The notes: a model not told the origin generated them from the letters alone. Counted from the stretch's first letter, positions 1-6,957 are shown. The stretch: 23,697 bases of DNA from Bacillota bacterium (GCA_003242255.1 QGUT01000011.1:1-23697), one strand, 5' to 3'. Numbers and translations: made by a program.

Positions 1-220
1 CTTATAGTTAGGCTAAAAACCGGGCAGTTTATTGACATACGGAATCGCATTGTCAGTTTCAATCCCTTATAGTTAGGCTAAAAACTCTTGTCAATTGAAT
101 TTATGTATTCTGGAGTAAAACTGTGTTTCAATCCCTTATAGTTAGGCTAAAAACTGACGGTGAATACAGGAAAATACAGAATAACGGTATGTTTCAATCC
201 CTTATAGTTAGGCTAAAAAC
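1..220 (-). CRISPR. CRISPR array, leader-proximal end (array continues left of window)
   Basis: Three complete identical 30-bp repeats lie at 56-85, 125-154 and 191-220, and 20 bp of a fourth at 1-20. On the plus strand the repeat begins GTTTCAATCC and ends GGCTAAAAAC. The spacers are 35, 39 and 36 bp (21-55, 86-124, 155-190) and share no sequence with each other. Read on the minus strand, the repeat starts GTTTTTAGCC and ends ATTGAAAC. That end matches the 8-nt 5' handle typical of type I-B and type III crRNAs, so transcription should run leftward from the AT-rich leader at 221 onward. The repeat touching the leader is intact, as expected for the acquisition end. No cas gene is visible, so the subtype cannot be decided here. 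Confidence 0.97.
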
Positions 221-402
221 CCGTGAAAAAATTAAAAAATAAGAGATTTTAAGAGAAAATATGCTCTATCAATTTTCAATAAATTCTTCGGCGAAAGTGT
301 GAAAAATCCTCCTACATCCAGGCGAATTCTATAACAACTGAAATTTTCGTTTTGTCGTCGATCTCCGGGGGTTTTTGCATTATTGGAGGTCGACGACACT
401 TT
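221..402 (-). promoter_or_regulatory. CRISPR leader, copy A (next to intact array)
   Basis: This AT-rich non-coding stretch abuts the intact terminal repeat. It aligns over its length with a second leader copy at 617-765. The best-conserved blocks are the first ~45 bp next to the repeat and a distal block around 369-397, which differs at about 3 of 29 positions from 733-760. Copy A carries about 30 extra bases (roughly 340-368) that copy B lacks. In minus-strand sense a TGTTATAGA near 331-340 could be an extended -10 for the pre-crRNA promoter. Its counterpart in copy B is TGTTATTATAGG. The leader role is inferred from position and duplication; the promoter call is weak. Confidence 0.8.
354..397. 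repeat. Inverted repeat inside leader copy A
   Basis: GTCGTCGATCTCC (354-366) and GGAGGTCGACGAC (385-397) are reverse complements with one mismatch, separated by 18 bases. Only the right arm is present in leader copy B (about 748-760), because B lacks the segment holding the left arm. On the plus strand the hairpin is followed by a T-rich run (about 399-410), so it could act as a terminator against rightward transcription. In the leader's own direction no U run follows, so a protein-binding palindrome is equally possible. Confidence 0.7.
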
Positions 403-520
403 TATTTTTTTCTTGTCTCTCTTTTTCCTCAATATCGCAAAAAGCCATTAAGGATTTTTGTCGGTCGATCTACCATATTTATTTCGGGTGGTTTAGGTTT
501 TGTTTGTCTGAGTTGTTCAA
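403..520. other. Non-coding spacer between leader A and relic repeats
   Basis: This AT-rich segment has no supported gene. It does not align with leader copy B and contains no recognisable repeat unit. If the relic array at 521-616 once continued leftward, another repeat would be expected near 455-485, and none is visible there. Short plus-strand reading frames across 352-638 cross leader and repeat sequence, lack ribosome sites, and are not considered genes. Confidence 0.5.
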
Positions 521-616
521 GTTTCAATCCCTTTTAGTTAAGCTAAACACGCATCTATGTTACGCCGTTGAGAAAGGAATGGCGTGGTTTCAATCCATTA
601 TAGTTAGGCTAAATAC
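521..616 (-). CRISPR. Relic CRISPR mini-array (two degenerate repeats, one spacer)
   Basis: Two diverged copies of the same 30-bp repeat lie at 521-550 (three differences) and 587-616 (two differences), with a 36-bp spacer at 551-586. Every substitution falls in the plus-strand 3' two-thirds. The first eight bases GTTTCAAT, which form the crRNA 5' handle on the minus strand, are unchanged in both. The right-hand repeat abuts leader copy B at 617, exactly as the intact repeat at 191-220 abuts leader copy A. This looks like the remains of an older leader-repeat unit. Confidence 0.88.
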
Positions 617-765
617 CCGTGAAATAATTAAAAAATAAAAGTTTTAAAGAGAAAATACTTCTAATTTTCAATTAATATTTCTACGAAAACATAAAAAATC
701 CTTCTCAGCCAAGATAAATCCTATAATAACAGGGTTTTTACATTACTGGAGGTCAACGACATTTA
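617..765 (-). promoter_or_regulatory. CRISPR leader, copy B (diverged duplicate)
   Basis: Starting right after the relic repeat, this stretch aligns with leader copy A. It opens with CCGTGAAA followed by an A-rich block and ends with a GGAGGTCAACGAC block near 748-760. It lacks about 30 bases that in copy A carry the left arm of the inverted repeat. Similarity fades after about 765. From 766 to about 829, up to the macrodomain gene's terminator, nothing recognisable was seen. Confidence 0.75.
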
Positions 766-829
766 TCTGGGATTACATTTTACCACTATGGCTCCTGTAG
801 AAAGGCTACGGCAAAACGGGACATCCTGC

Positions 830-873
830 AAAAAAAGGATGCACAGGTTCTCGAGAATATCGAAAACCGTGCA
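830..873 (-). terminator. Intrinsic terminator of the macrodomain gene
   Basis: On the minus strand, 25 bases after the macrodomain stop codon, an imperfect hairpin is followed by ATCC and seven Ts (A run at 830-836). Its arms pair TGCAC/GTGCA and GGTT/AACC across one bulge (840-850 with 862-873). It separates this operon from the CRISPR leaders. Confidence 0.7.
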
Positions 874-897
874 CCCTGGTCTTCCAATGCAGAAAAG

Positions 898-1392
898 TCA
901 GGAGGTTTTCTTCAATTCCTCCTCCAGGTATTTTATGAACTCCCCGCTCACGTCCATCACCGTAATTTCTATATCCTCGACATTTTCCAGGACTTCTTTA
1001 TAAACCTTAGCTACATCCTTTTTGGGGACGCCGCCGACCCCTGTGGCCAGTGCCGGCAAAGCCATCGACTTAATCTTCATTTCCCTAGCCTTTTCCAGCA
1101 GCGAATGGAGGCACTTCCTCACTATTTCCACGCTGGACGGCTCCGCTGGGCGCTTCATGGTCACCGCGTGAAAGATGTACTTGGCCTTTAGTGCTCCAGC
1201 AGAAGTAACGTAAACGTCTCCCGGCCGGGGATCGAGCTTTTTGCATACCTCTATGGCTTCCTCTTCGATCTCCTTCCCGCCGGCTCTCTTTATGGCCAGG
1301 GCTACTCCACCGCCCATGGGACCCATGCCGTTGGCCGCATTTACTATGACGTCGACCTCAGCCTTGGTTATATCTCCCACTGAGAGCTTCAC
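898..1392 (-). CDS. Macrodomain protein (ADP-ribose binding/hydrolysis family)
   Basis: This 164-residue protein is a stand-alone macrodomain. It shows the family N-terminus GDIT (6-9), the NAAN segment (18-21) and MGGGVA (26-31), all lining the ADP-ribose pocket. A second glycine-rich loop, ATGVGG, lies near residue 116. Such proteins bind ADP-ribose or derivatives, and many remove ADP-ribose from proteins, nucleic acids or O-acetyl-ADP-ribose; the substrate cannot be told from the sequence. The start is GTG preceded by AGGGGTG at suitable spacing. The gene lies 17 bp after a small unknown gene, probably co-transcribed, and ends at a terminator just before the CRISPR leaders. No DarT-like toxin is next to it, so a DarTG antitoxin role is not supported. 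Confidence 0.9.
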   Translation of the reverse strand: MKLSVGDITKAEVDVIVNAANGMGPMGGGVALAIKRAGGKEIEEEAIEVCKKLDPRPGDVYVTSAGALKAKYIFHAVTMKRPAEPSSVEIVRKCLHSLLEKAREMKIKSMALPALATGVGGVPKKDVAKVYKEVLENVEDIEITVMDVSGEFIKYLEEELKKTS

Positions 1393-1409
1393 CGTATCAC
1401 CCCTTTAAA

Positions 1410-1718
1410 CTAACATTTGGCAGGCTCGGTCAGGTCTTCCAGTTTCTTTTTCCAGTAATCCCTTTTTGCTTTCAACTCCTCAATCAGCTTGAGATCGTGC
1501 TCGATGCAAAGCCCTTCCTGAACACGGTTTTCTGCAAAAAGAATGGCCTCATCAAAAGTTTCAAGAGCTCTCTTAAACAATTCTCCAGCGTAACGAGCCC
1601 TTTCCCTTTCGTGAGGCCAGTTGCATTTCTTAGAATCCCTTATGATGGCTTTTAAGATGTCGAAGAACTTATCCCCCTCCGTGTAAAGGTTTATGGAGAA
1701 ATCGAGATGTTTGATCAT
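1410..1718 (-). CDS. Hypothetical protein, small charged helical
   Basis: I do not recognise this 102-residue protein. It is rich in Lys, Glu and Arg and looks largely alpha-helical, with no membrane segment or signal peptide. It has three cysteines: one near the CNWPHER segment, one in GLCIEH, and the C-terminal residue. The chosen start is ATG at 1718, because GGGAGG at 1727-1732 sits 8 bases upstream. A TTG two codons earlier (1724) is too close to that site. The gene follows the Ca2+-ATPase after about 80 bp and precedes the macrodomain gene by 17 bp, so the two downstream genes probably form a pair. No HEPN-type R-x4-6-H motif was found. Confidence 0.75.
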   Translation of the reverse strand: MIKHLDFSINLYTEGDKFFDILKAIIRDSKKCNWPHERERARYAGELFKRALETFDEAILFAENRVQEGLCIEHDLKLIEELKAKRDYWKKKLEDLTEPAKC

Positions 1719-1797
1719 TATCAAAACCTCCCGGCCGCTTTTACTTTATAATTTCCACAAAAATTTCAAAATTCCTCCTATGTTTAAAAATATATTT

Positions 1798-4431
1798 TTA
1801 CAGGACCGCACTTATGCCGGAAAGTGCCAAAATCAGGAGCCAGGTCTTGCCATCGAGCGGCACGGTATGGAAAATGCCCTGAAGGGAGGGGACGTATACG
1901 ACCGCCAGGAGCATTGCCGCCGAAATTATTACGGCCATCAACAGGAACAGATTAGTAAATATGTTTTGCCTCAGTAAGGTAGCGTTTTCCTCCCTGCACT
2001 CGAAGGCAAATATGAGCTGAGACATGACCAGGGTGGAAAAGGCTACCGTCCTGGAAAAGTTAATCTCGGAGCCGCTAAAATGCCACGCTATCAAGTAGGC
2101 AGCCATGGTGGCGAGGCTTATGATAAACCCCCGGTGCAGTATCTTCCGCCCCATGTGGCCGGAAAAGATCCCTTCCTGCCTTTTCCGGGGCCTGCGGTTC
2201 ATTACATCCCGCTCGGGCGGGTCCGCTCCCAGAGCGATGGCCGGCAGGCCGTCGGTTATGAGGTTCATCCACAGCACTTGTATGGGCAAAAGCGGCAGGG
2301 GCATCCCCAGAAACGACGCCCACACCATCGTCAGCACCTCTCCCGTGTTGCAGGATAGCAAATAGCGTATGAACTTCCGGATGTTGTCGTAAATTATGCG
2401 CCCTTCTTCCACAGCGGAAACGATGCTTGCGAAATTGTCGTCCATCAGGATCATCGCCGAAGCTTCCTTGGTCACATCGGTGCCCGTTTTGCCCATAGAA
2501 ATGCCTATATCCGCTTCCTTTATCGCCGGAGCGTCGTTGACTCCATCGCCGGTCATGGCGACCACGTGGCCCTTCTTTTTCAAAGCCCGCACTATTCTGA
2601 GCTTGTGCTTGGGGGTCACCCGGGCGTACACCGAAATATCCTCGACGCATTTTAAAAACTCGCCCTCGGACATTTGGTCCAGTTCCTGCCCCGTGATTAT
2701 CCTCCCGCCTTTGCCCATCATGTTGAGTTCCCTCGCTACGGCCCAGGCAGTGGCGCTGTGATCGCCCGTTATCATCACTGGCTTTATGCCTGCAGCAAAG
2801 CACTTTTCTATGGCCGAAGCCGCTTCCGGGCGCGGTGGATCTATCATGCCCATAAGTCCAAGAAAGGTGAGATCCCTCTCCAGTTTTTCGCTCAAGTCCC
2901 GGGTAAGGTCTACTTTTTTGTAGGCAAAGGCAAGGACCCTCAAAGCTTCCCTTCCCATATCCTCGTTTATCCCGTATATTTCCCTCTTCTTGGATAGGGT
3001 CATCGCCTTTACGTCTCCGTTCTCCTCTATGCTATCGCAAAGCTCCAGGACCACTTCCGGCGCTCCTTTTGTGAAAAGGAATATTTCCCCCCTTTGGTTT
3101 CTCACCACCACCGACATTCGCTTGCGCTCTGAATCGAAAGGAATTTCCTTTAAGCGCCTGTAAGTCCTTTCAACGTCGCTTTTCGTAATCCCGGCCTTTG
3201 CGGCCGCGACCAATAGGGCGATTTCCGTAGGATCGCCGGAAGGGACCACTTCCTTAGACTTTCCAAGGCCCAAAATTCCACCCTTTTGCCCATCCAGCTC
3301 AGCGTTGTTGCACAGGACCGCAATCTTCATCAGTTTTTCCATCGAGGCAGAAACTTTTTTAAGCAGCCGGCCATCGCTGGCGATGAAATCCCCCTCTATT
3401 TTGTAGCCGCTGCCCGTCACCATCACCGTTTCGCCGTCGGCGTATATCTTTCTCACGGTCATCCTGTTTTCCGTGAGGGTGCCCGTCTTGTCGCTGCAGA
3501 TAACGGTGGCACACCCTAAGGTCTCTACGGCCGTGAGTTTCCTCACGAGGACATTTTTCTTTACCATCCGCTGAACTCCCATGGCGAGCACCATGGTGAC
3601 TACCGCCGGCAACCCCTCGGGTATGGCAGCCACCGCCAGGCTCACCCCAAAGAGGAACATCCTGTAAAGCTCTTCTCCTCTCAGAACTCCTAACATGGCG
3701 ACTAAAAAACACACGAAAAGGCAGATCACGAGGAGCTGCTTGCCCAGGTCATCCAGCCGTCTCTGAAGGGGGGTCTGTTCCTCCTCAACGCTTTCCATCA
3801 TCCCAGCGATCTTCCCCATCTCCGTATTCATTCCCGTTTGGGTTACCACCATCTTGCCCCTACCGCTCACCACCATGGTTCCCATAAACAGCAGATTGGA
3901 GCGGTGGATTTTTAAAGTTTCCCCTTCCGTCCTTTCTGCCCTTTTTTCGACAGCTACCGATTCGCCGGTGAGCATGGATTCATCTACCTTCAGATTTTCG
4001 GCTTCAACAAGCTCTCCGTCGGCCGGCACTTTATCGCCGCTCTCCACCAGGACCACATCGCCCGGCACGACATCTTTCGCCGGAATCTCCCTCACCTTTC
4101 CATCGCGCAACACCCGGGCTACGGGTGATGCCATTTCCTTCAAAGCCTCCAGGGCCCTCTCGGTGCGATACTCCTGTATAAATCCCATAAAGCCGTTCAA
4201 CACGATAATAGCGGTTATGGCCACCGCGTCGGCCGTTTCCCCCAGGAAAAAAGATATCACCGTCGCGCCCATGAGCACCAGGGTGATGGTGCTCTTAAAT
4301 TGGCCGAGGAAAAGGAGGGCAGCCGACCTTTTCCGGCTTTCCTGGATTACGTTTTCCCCGAAGATTTTTTTCTTCATCGGTATTTCCCGGCTCGACAGCC
4401 CCTTTTGTAAGTCGGTATTCCACGACCGCAT
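1798..4431 (-). CDS. P-type Ca2+-transporting ATPase (SERCA-like, YloB family)
   Basis: This 877-residue membrane pump should move Ca2+ across the cytoplasmic membrane at the expense of ATP. Motifs occur in the family order: TGES in the actuator domain (about 155-158), PEGLP in helix M4 (about 271-275), DKTGTLT with the phosphorylated Asp (about 314), KGAPE in the nucleotide domain (about 455), TGDGVNDAP (about 627-635) and NLITDGLP in M6 (about 723-730). PEGLP together with the Asn and Asp of M6 indicates Ca2+ specificity. ATG at 4431 was chosen because GGGGG lies 8 bases upstream; an in-frame ATG at 4446 lacks a ribosome site. The protein stops within its last predicted helix (GISAVL), somewhat shorter than relatives. 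It follows spmB by 32 bp. The B. subtilis homologue YloB is made during sporulation, fitting this context. Confidence 0.93.
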   Translation of the reverse strand: MRSWNTDLQKGLSSREIPMKKKIFGENVIQESRKRSAALLFLGQFKSTITLVLMGATVISFFLGETADAVAITAIIVLNGFMGFIQEYRTERALEALKEMASPVARVLRDGKVREIPAKDVVPGDVVLVESGDKVPADGELVEAENLKVDESMLTGESVAVEKRAERTEGETLKIHRSNLLFMGTMVVSGRGKMVVTQTGMNTEMGKIAGMMESVEEEQTPLQRRLDDLGKQLLVICLFVCFLVAMLGVLRGEELYRMFLFGVSLAVAAIPEGLPAVVTMVLAMGVQRMVKKNVLVRKLTAVETLGCATVICSDKTGTLTENRMTVRKIYADGETVMVTGSGYKIEGDFIASDGRLLKKVSASMEKLMKIAVLCNNAELDGQKGGILGLGKSKEVVPSGDPTEIALLVAAAKAGITKSDVERTYRRLKEIPFDSERKRMSVVVRNQRGEIFLFTKGAPEVVLELCDSIEENGDVKAMTLSKKREIYGINEDMGREALRVLAFAYKKVDLTRDLSEKLERDLTFLGLMGMIDPPRPEAASAIEKCFAAGIKPVMITGDHSATAWAVARELNMMGKGGRIITGQELDQMSEGEFLKCVEDISVYARVTPKHKLRIVRALKKKGHVVAMTGDGVNDAPAIKEADIGISMGKTGTDVTKEASAMILMDDNFASIVSAVEEGRIIYDNIRKFIRYLLSCNTGEVLTMVWASFLGMPLPLLPIQVLWMNLITDGLPAIALGADPPERDVMNRRPRKRQEGIFSGHMGRKILHRGFIISLATMAAYLIAWHFSGSEINFSRTVAFSTLVMSQLIFAFECREENATLLRQNIFTNLFLLMAVIISAAMLLAVVYVPSLQGIFHTVPLDGKTWLLILALSGISAVL

Positions 4432-4463
4432 AATTACTACCCCCATCCGTTGTCAAAATTTAT

Positions 4464-4994
4464 TTACGGAAACAACCGCTTAACTATGTACACCGATGCG
4501 ATTAGGCTCGCAAAATCTGCCATCACGCCCACGGGAACGGCGTATTTCGTCTTTTTAATGCCTACAGAACCAAAATACACTGCAATTATATAAAAGGTGG
4601 TATCGGTAGACCCCGTCAGCGTTGAAGCCAGCCTGCCCAGATAGGAATCGGGTCCGTATGTGTCAAAAATTTCCGCCATCATGCTGAGGGCCGCAGGTCC
4701 CGATAAAGTCCTCACAATAGACAAAAAGAGCGCTTCTGCTGGTATATCCAGAAGGCGAATGAGGGGATTTAAAAGTCTCACCATCAAATCCACAGCTCCA
4801 GATTCTCTAAATATGCCGACGGCCACGTAAATCCCCAGCAGGTACGGAATGAGCTTTATGGCCAGCTGCAGGCCTTCCTGAGCCCCTTCGGTGAACACTT
4901 CGAATACCCTGACGTTGTTCATCAAACCGTGCAAAAAGACCGCGGCAATTACGAACGGTAGAATCCAGGAAGAGATTGAAATCTGCTCGGCCAA
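4464..4994 (-). CDS. spmB: Spore maturation protein B
   Basis: This 176-residue integral membrane protein has the nucleoside-recognition (Gate) fold shared with SpmA. Characteristic stretches include GLQLAIKLIPYLLGIYVAVG, SGPAALSMMAEIF and GSTDTTFYIIAVYFGSVG. SpmA and SpmB are needed for full dehydration of the spore core and for normal heat resistance in Bacillus and Clostridium; the molecular activity is unknown. The reading frame is open to 5081, but TTG at 4994 is the likely start. AGGAGG lies 7 bases upstream, inside the last codons of spmA, and the resulting length matches B. subtilis SpmB (about 178). The gap to spmA is 4 bp, implying translational coupling. Confidence 0.93.
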   Translation of the reverse strand: MAEQISISSWILPFVIAAVFLHGLMNNVRVFEVFTEGAQEGLQLAIKLIPYLLGIYVAVGIFRESGAVDLMVRLLNPLIRLLDIPAEALFLSIVRTLSGPAALSMMAEIFDTYGPDSYLGRLASTLTGSTDTTFYIIAVYFGSVGIKKTKYAVPVGVMADFASLIASVYIVKRLFP

Positions 4995-4998
4995 AGCC

Positions 4999-5589
4999 CT
5001 ACCTCCTCTCGATCTTCCGGTATAAGATTCGGAAGATATAGTCGGCCAAAATAGCAACCAGTGTAGAGCAGGTGGTGGCAAAGAGAATGGCCCCCAGCAC
5101 TTCGGACGGATTTTTAGAACCCGCCGCAGCCCTTAAAGATATTATGGTGGCAGGCACAAAAGTTACGCTGGACGTATTTATGGCGAGGAAGGTGCACATC
5201 GCCTCCGTCGCCGTATCCGGACGGGGATTTAATTCCTGCAGTTCCTTCATGGCTTTAAGGCCGAAGGGCGTCGCCGCGTTGCCGAAGCCCAGCATGTTGG
5301 CGCTCAGATTCATCAGGATGCTCCCCATGGCCGGATGGCCTTTAGGTATCGACGGGAAGAGCCACCGGAATAAGGGCGCTATGAATCTGCTAATGCGGTC
5401 AATGAGCCCGGATTCTTCAGCCACTTTAGCAATTCCAAGCCAAAAACCCACGATTCCCATGAGGCTTATAGCTCTTTCGATGGCGGTTCTGGCTGATTCC
5501 AGCACGACGGGGGTTATCGCATCCAGATTTCCATTCCAGATGGCCGCCAAAATTCCTCCGAGGATTAAAAAGGCGAAAATCTTGTTCAC
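4999..5589 (-). CDS. spmA: Spore maturation protein A
   Basis: This 196-residue multi-pass membrane protein is the usual length for SpmA. It contains the hallmark region with SANMLGFGNAATPFGLKAM around residues 95-115 and TFLAINTSSVTFVPATIISL near 132-151, both typical of Gate-domain proteins. It acts with SpmB in spore core dehydration in the forespore/mother cell. The start is GTG with GGGGGAAG just upstream. It follows the L,D-transpeptidase gene by 14 bp and overlaps the ribosome site of spmB, so the three are one operon. In B. subtilis the gene before spmA is dacB, a D,D-carboxypeptidase. Here another peptidoglycan enzyme occupies that position. Confidence 0.95.
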   Translation of the reverse strand: MNKIFAFLILGGILAAIWNGNLDAITPVVLESARTAIERAISLMGIVGFWLGIAKVAEESGLIDRISRFIAPLFRWLFPSIPKGHPAMGSILMNLSANMLGFGNAATPFGLKAMKELQELNPRPDTATEAMCTFLAINTSSVTFVPATIISLRAAAGSKNPSEVLGAILFATTCSTLVAILADYIFRILYRKIERR

Positions 5590-5603
5590 CGAACTTCCCC
5601 CTT

Positions 5604-6911
5604 TTAGTCGTGGATTACTACCAGAGTTCCTTCCGGAATGTTTTCATAAAACCACTTGGCATCTTCGTCTTTCAGCCTTACGCACCCGTGGCTGGCAGGT
5701 ATGCCGAGTTTTTCGTATTCTTCTTCAATTATGTTTTTGTCCCTGTCCCTGGGCATGGAATGAAAGAGGTAATTGTCTTTTATCCTAACCCAGTAAAAAG
5801 CCCCCTGGCCGAACCTCTCCGAGAAAAACCATACCCCCCGGTCCTTTACGGTGAAATACCCACGGGGCGTCTCCGTATCCGGCCCGGGCTTTCCCGCCGA
5901 GGCCAGCATGGTCTTGACGATTTTATTTCCTCTGTATACCACCACCTTCTGCAGGGGCTTCAAATCCACCTGCACCCAAAGCCGGTCCTCCAGGGGCTTT
6001 GCGGTAAAGCGGAAAGCGTAGGGTTCCATTTTTTGCCCGTACGCCGAAGTCCCTTCCACCAGGACATCGTAAGTCTCTCCCGGGAGGAAGACGGAACGAG
6101 GTTTGAATTCCGCCGTTTTTCCATCCCAGAAAACATCGCCTTCCATCCGGTCCACTTTAATCGAGACTTCCCTCATTTCCTGGTCGAAATGCACCTTCAA
6201 AACCGTATAAGGCATGACGTCCGCACTGCCGTTTTCGGGGTACGTAGATATGACTTTCGGGATGGGGGCTACTTCAAACCACCTGATATAGCCGGAAAAA
6301 AGCCCTTCTCCCTCGAATTCCACCACGTGTCTGCTCCCGGGCTTAAGCTTCTCGCGGGGGAAGAGAAGCCAGATGCTCTCATCCTCGAATACATTGCCCG
6401 AAGCCTTGAGAATGCAGGAGGGCCTCAAATCGAAGTCGAAGTCGGCCCGAAGGGATTTTAATATTTTCTCTTCCTCCACCGGAGCGCTGAAATTCAATGC
6501 CACCGGACCAGCACTTGCAACGGGCGACGAAATTCCTATCGGAAAAGGCCGTATTTTTGCTCTGTACTGGACCTTCGCCCTTTTGGATAGGCCCGGCACC
6601 GAGGTTCTTAAAGGCTCTATGCGAAGGGTCGTTTTAAAACCCTTTGGAAGCCCTTTTTCGAGGACGTAAATTTCCAAAACCCTGTCGTCCAGCCAGTGAT
6701 AGGTTTTCAAAAATTCCATCCCTGGCCTTTCGGACTCCAGGTGGATTTTTTCTGCCACATCCCGCTCTTTTACCGGGACGAAAAAATCAACCCTTATCCG
6801 CACAAGTCCGGCGTCGCCGAACTGCTCTACCACCACGTGGTTTAAGTTTGACACCGCAAGCCATGCCACAAAAACTGCGAAGAATACTAAAAGCAAGTAC
6901 CGGCAACCCAC
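5604..6911 (-). CDS. L,D-transpeptidase (YkuD domain) with N-terminal anchor and Ig-like domains
   Basis: This 435-residue protein begins with a hydrophobic segment (about residues 5-21) acting as signal anchor, with no lipobox. A middle region of beta-rich Ig-like/Big_5-type repeats follows; one begins PKVISTYPENGSADV. A C-terminal YkuD domain ends the protein, with the catalytic motif SHGCVRL, Cys near 410 and His near 408, and an upstream HSMPRD. YkuD enzymes make 3-3 cross-links in peptidoglycan or attach proteins, working outside the membrane. The start is GTG with AAGGGGG upstream. It is the first gene of the operon with spmA and spmB, suggesting a role in spore cortex or germ-cell-wall structure; that role is inference from context. 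Confidence 0.92.
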   Translation of the reverse strand: MGCRYLLLVFFAVFVAWLAVSNLNHVVVEQFGDAGLVRIRVDFFVPVKERDVAEKIHLESERPGMEFLKTYHWLDDRVLEIYVLEKGLPKGFKTTLRIEPLRTSVPGLSKRAKVQYRAKIRPFPIGISSPVASAGPVALNFSAPVEEEKILKSLRADFDFDLRPSCILKASGNVFEDESIWLLFPREKLKPGSRHVVEFEGEGLFSGYIRWFEVAPIPKVISTYPENGSADVMPYTVLKVHFDQEMREVSIKVDRMEGDVFWDGKTAEFKPRSVFLPGETYDVLVEGTSAYGQKMEPYAFRFTAKPLEDRLWVQVDLKPLQKVVVYRGNKIVKTMLASAGKPGPDTETPRGYFTVKDRGVWFFSERFGQGAFYWVRIKDNYLFHSMPRDRDKNIIEEEYEKLGIPASHGCVRLKDEDAKWFYENIPEGTLVVIHD

Positions 6912-6929
6912 CGCCCCACCCCCTTAACT

Positions 6930-6957
6930 ATTTTTATGACCCAAACAAGCTAATTTT
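6930..6957 (-). promoter_or_regulatory. Candidate sigma-E-like promoter for the sporulation cassette
   Basis: In minus-strand sense an AAAATT element (about 6952-6957) is followed, 13 bases later, by CATAAAAAT (6930-6938), about 18 bases before the transpeptidase start codon. This resembles the mother-cell sigma-E pattern (-35 near ATATT, -10 CATACAAT, spacing 13-15). The similarity is partial and the call relies on the gene content downstream. Confidence 0.35.

Noticed and set aside
352..638. Short plus-strand reading frames of 61 and 87 codons over the CRISPR leader region
   Set aside because: They run through leader A, the relic repeats and the spacer, have no ribosome site, and composition is low-complexity and AT-rich.
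801..841. Small hairpins CTGTAG/CTACGG and CATCC/GGATG near the macrodomain terminator, considered as separate regulatory RNA
   Set aside because: Stems are only 4-5 bp and the region is better explained by the larger hairpin with seven Ts at 830-873.
898..1718. DarTG-type toxin-antitoxin with the macrodomain as DarG
   Set aside because: The partner is a 102-residue helical protein without DarT motifs, and the macrodomain protein lacks the extra DarG C-terminal domain.
1746..1779. Seven-codon TTG reading frame after AGGAGG (1774-1779), upstream of the 102-residue gene, considered as a leader peptide
   Set aside because: The ribosome site is only 4 bases from the TTG, the frame is very short, and no attenuator hairpin follows.
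4995..5081. Upstream extension of spmB to an in-frame start at 5081
   Set aside because: It would overlap spmA by over 80 bases and add a non-conserved N-terminus; TTG at 4994 has a perfectly placed AGGAGG.
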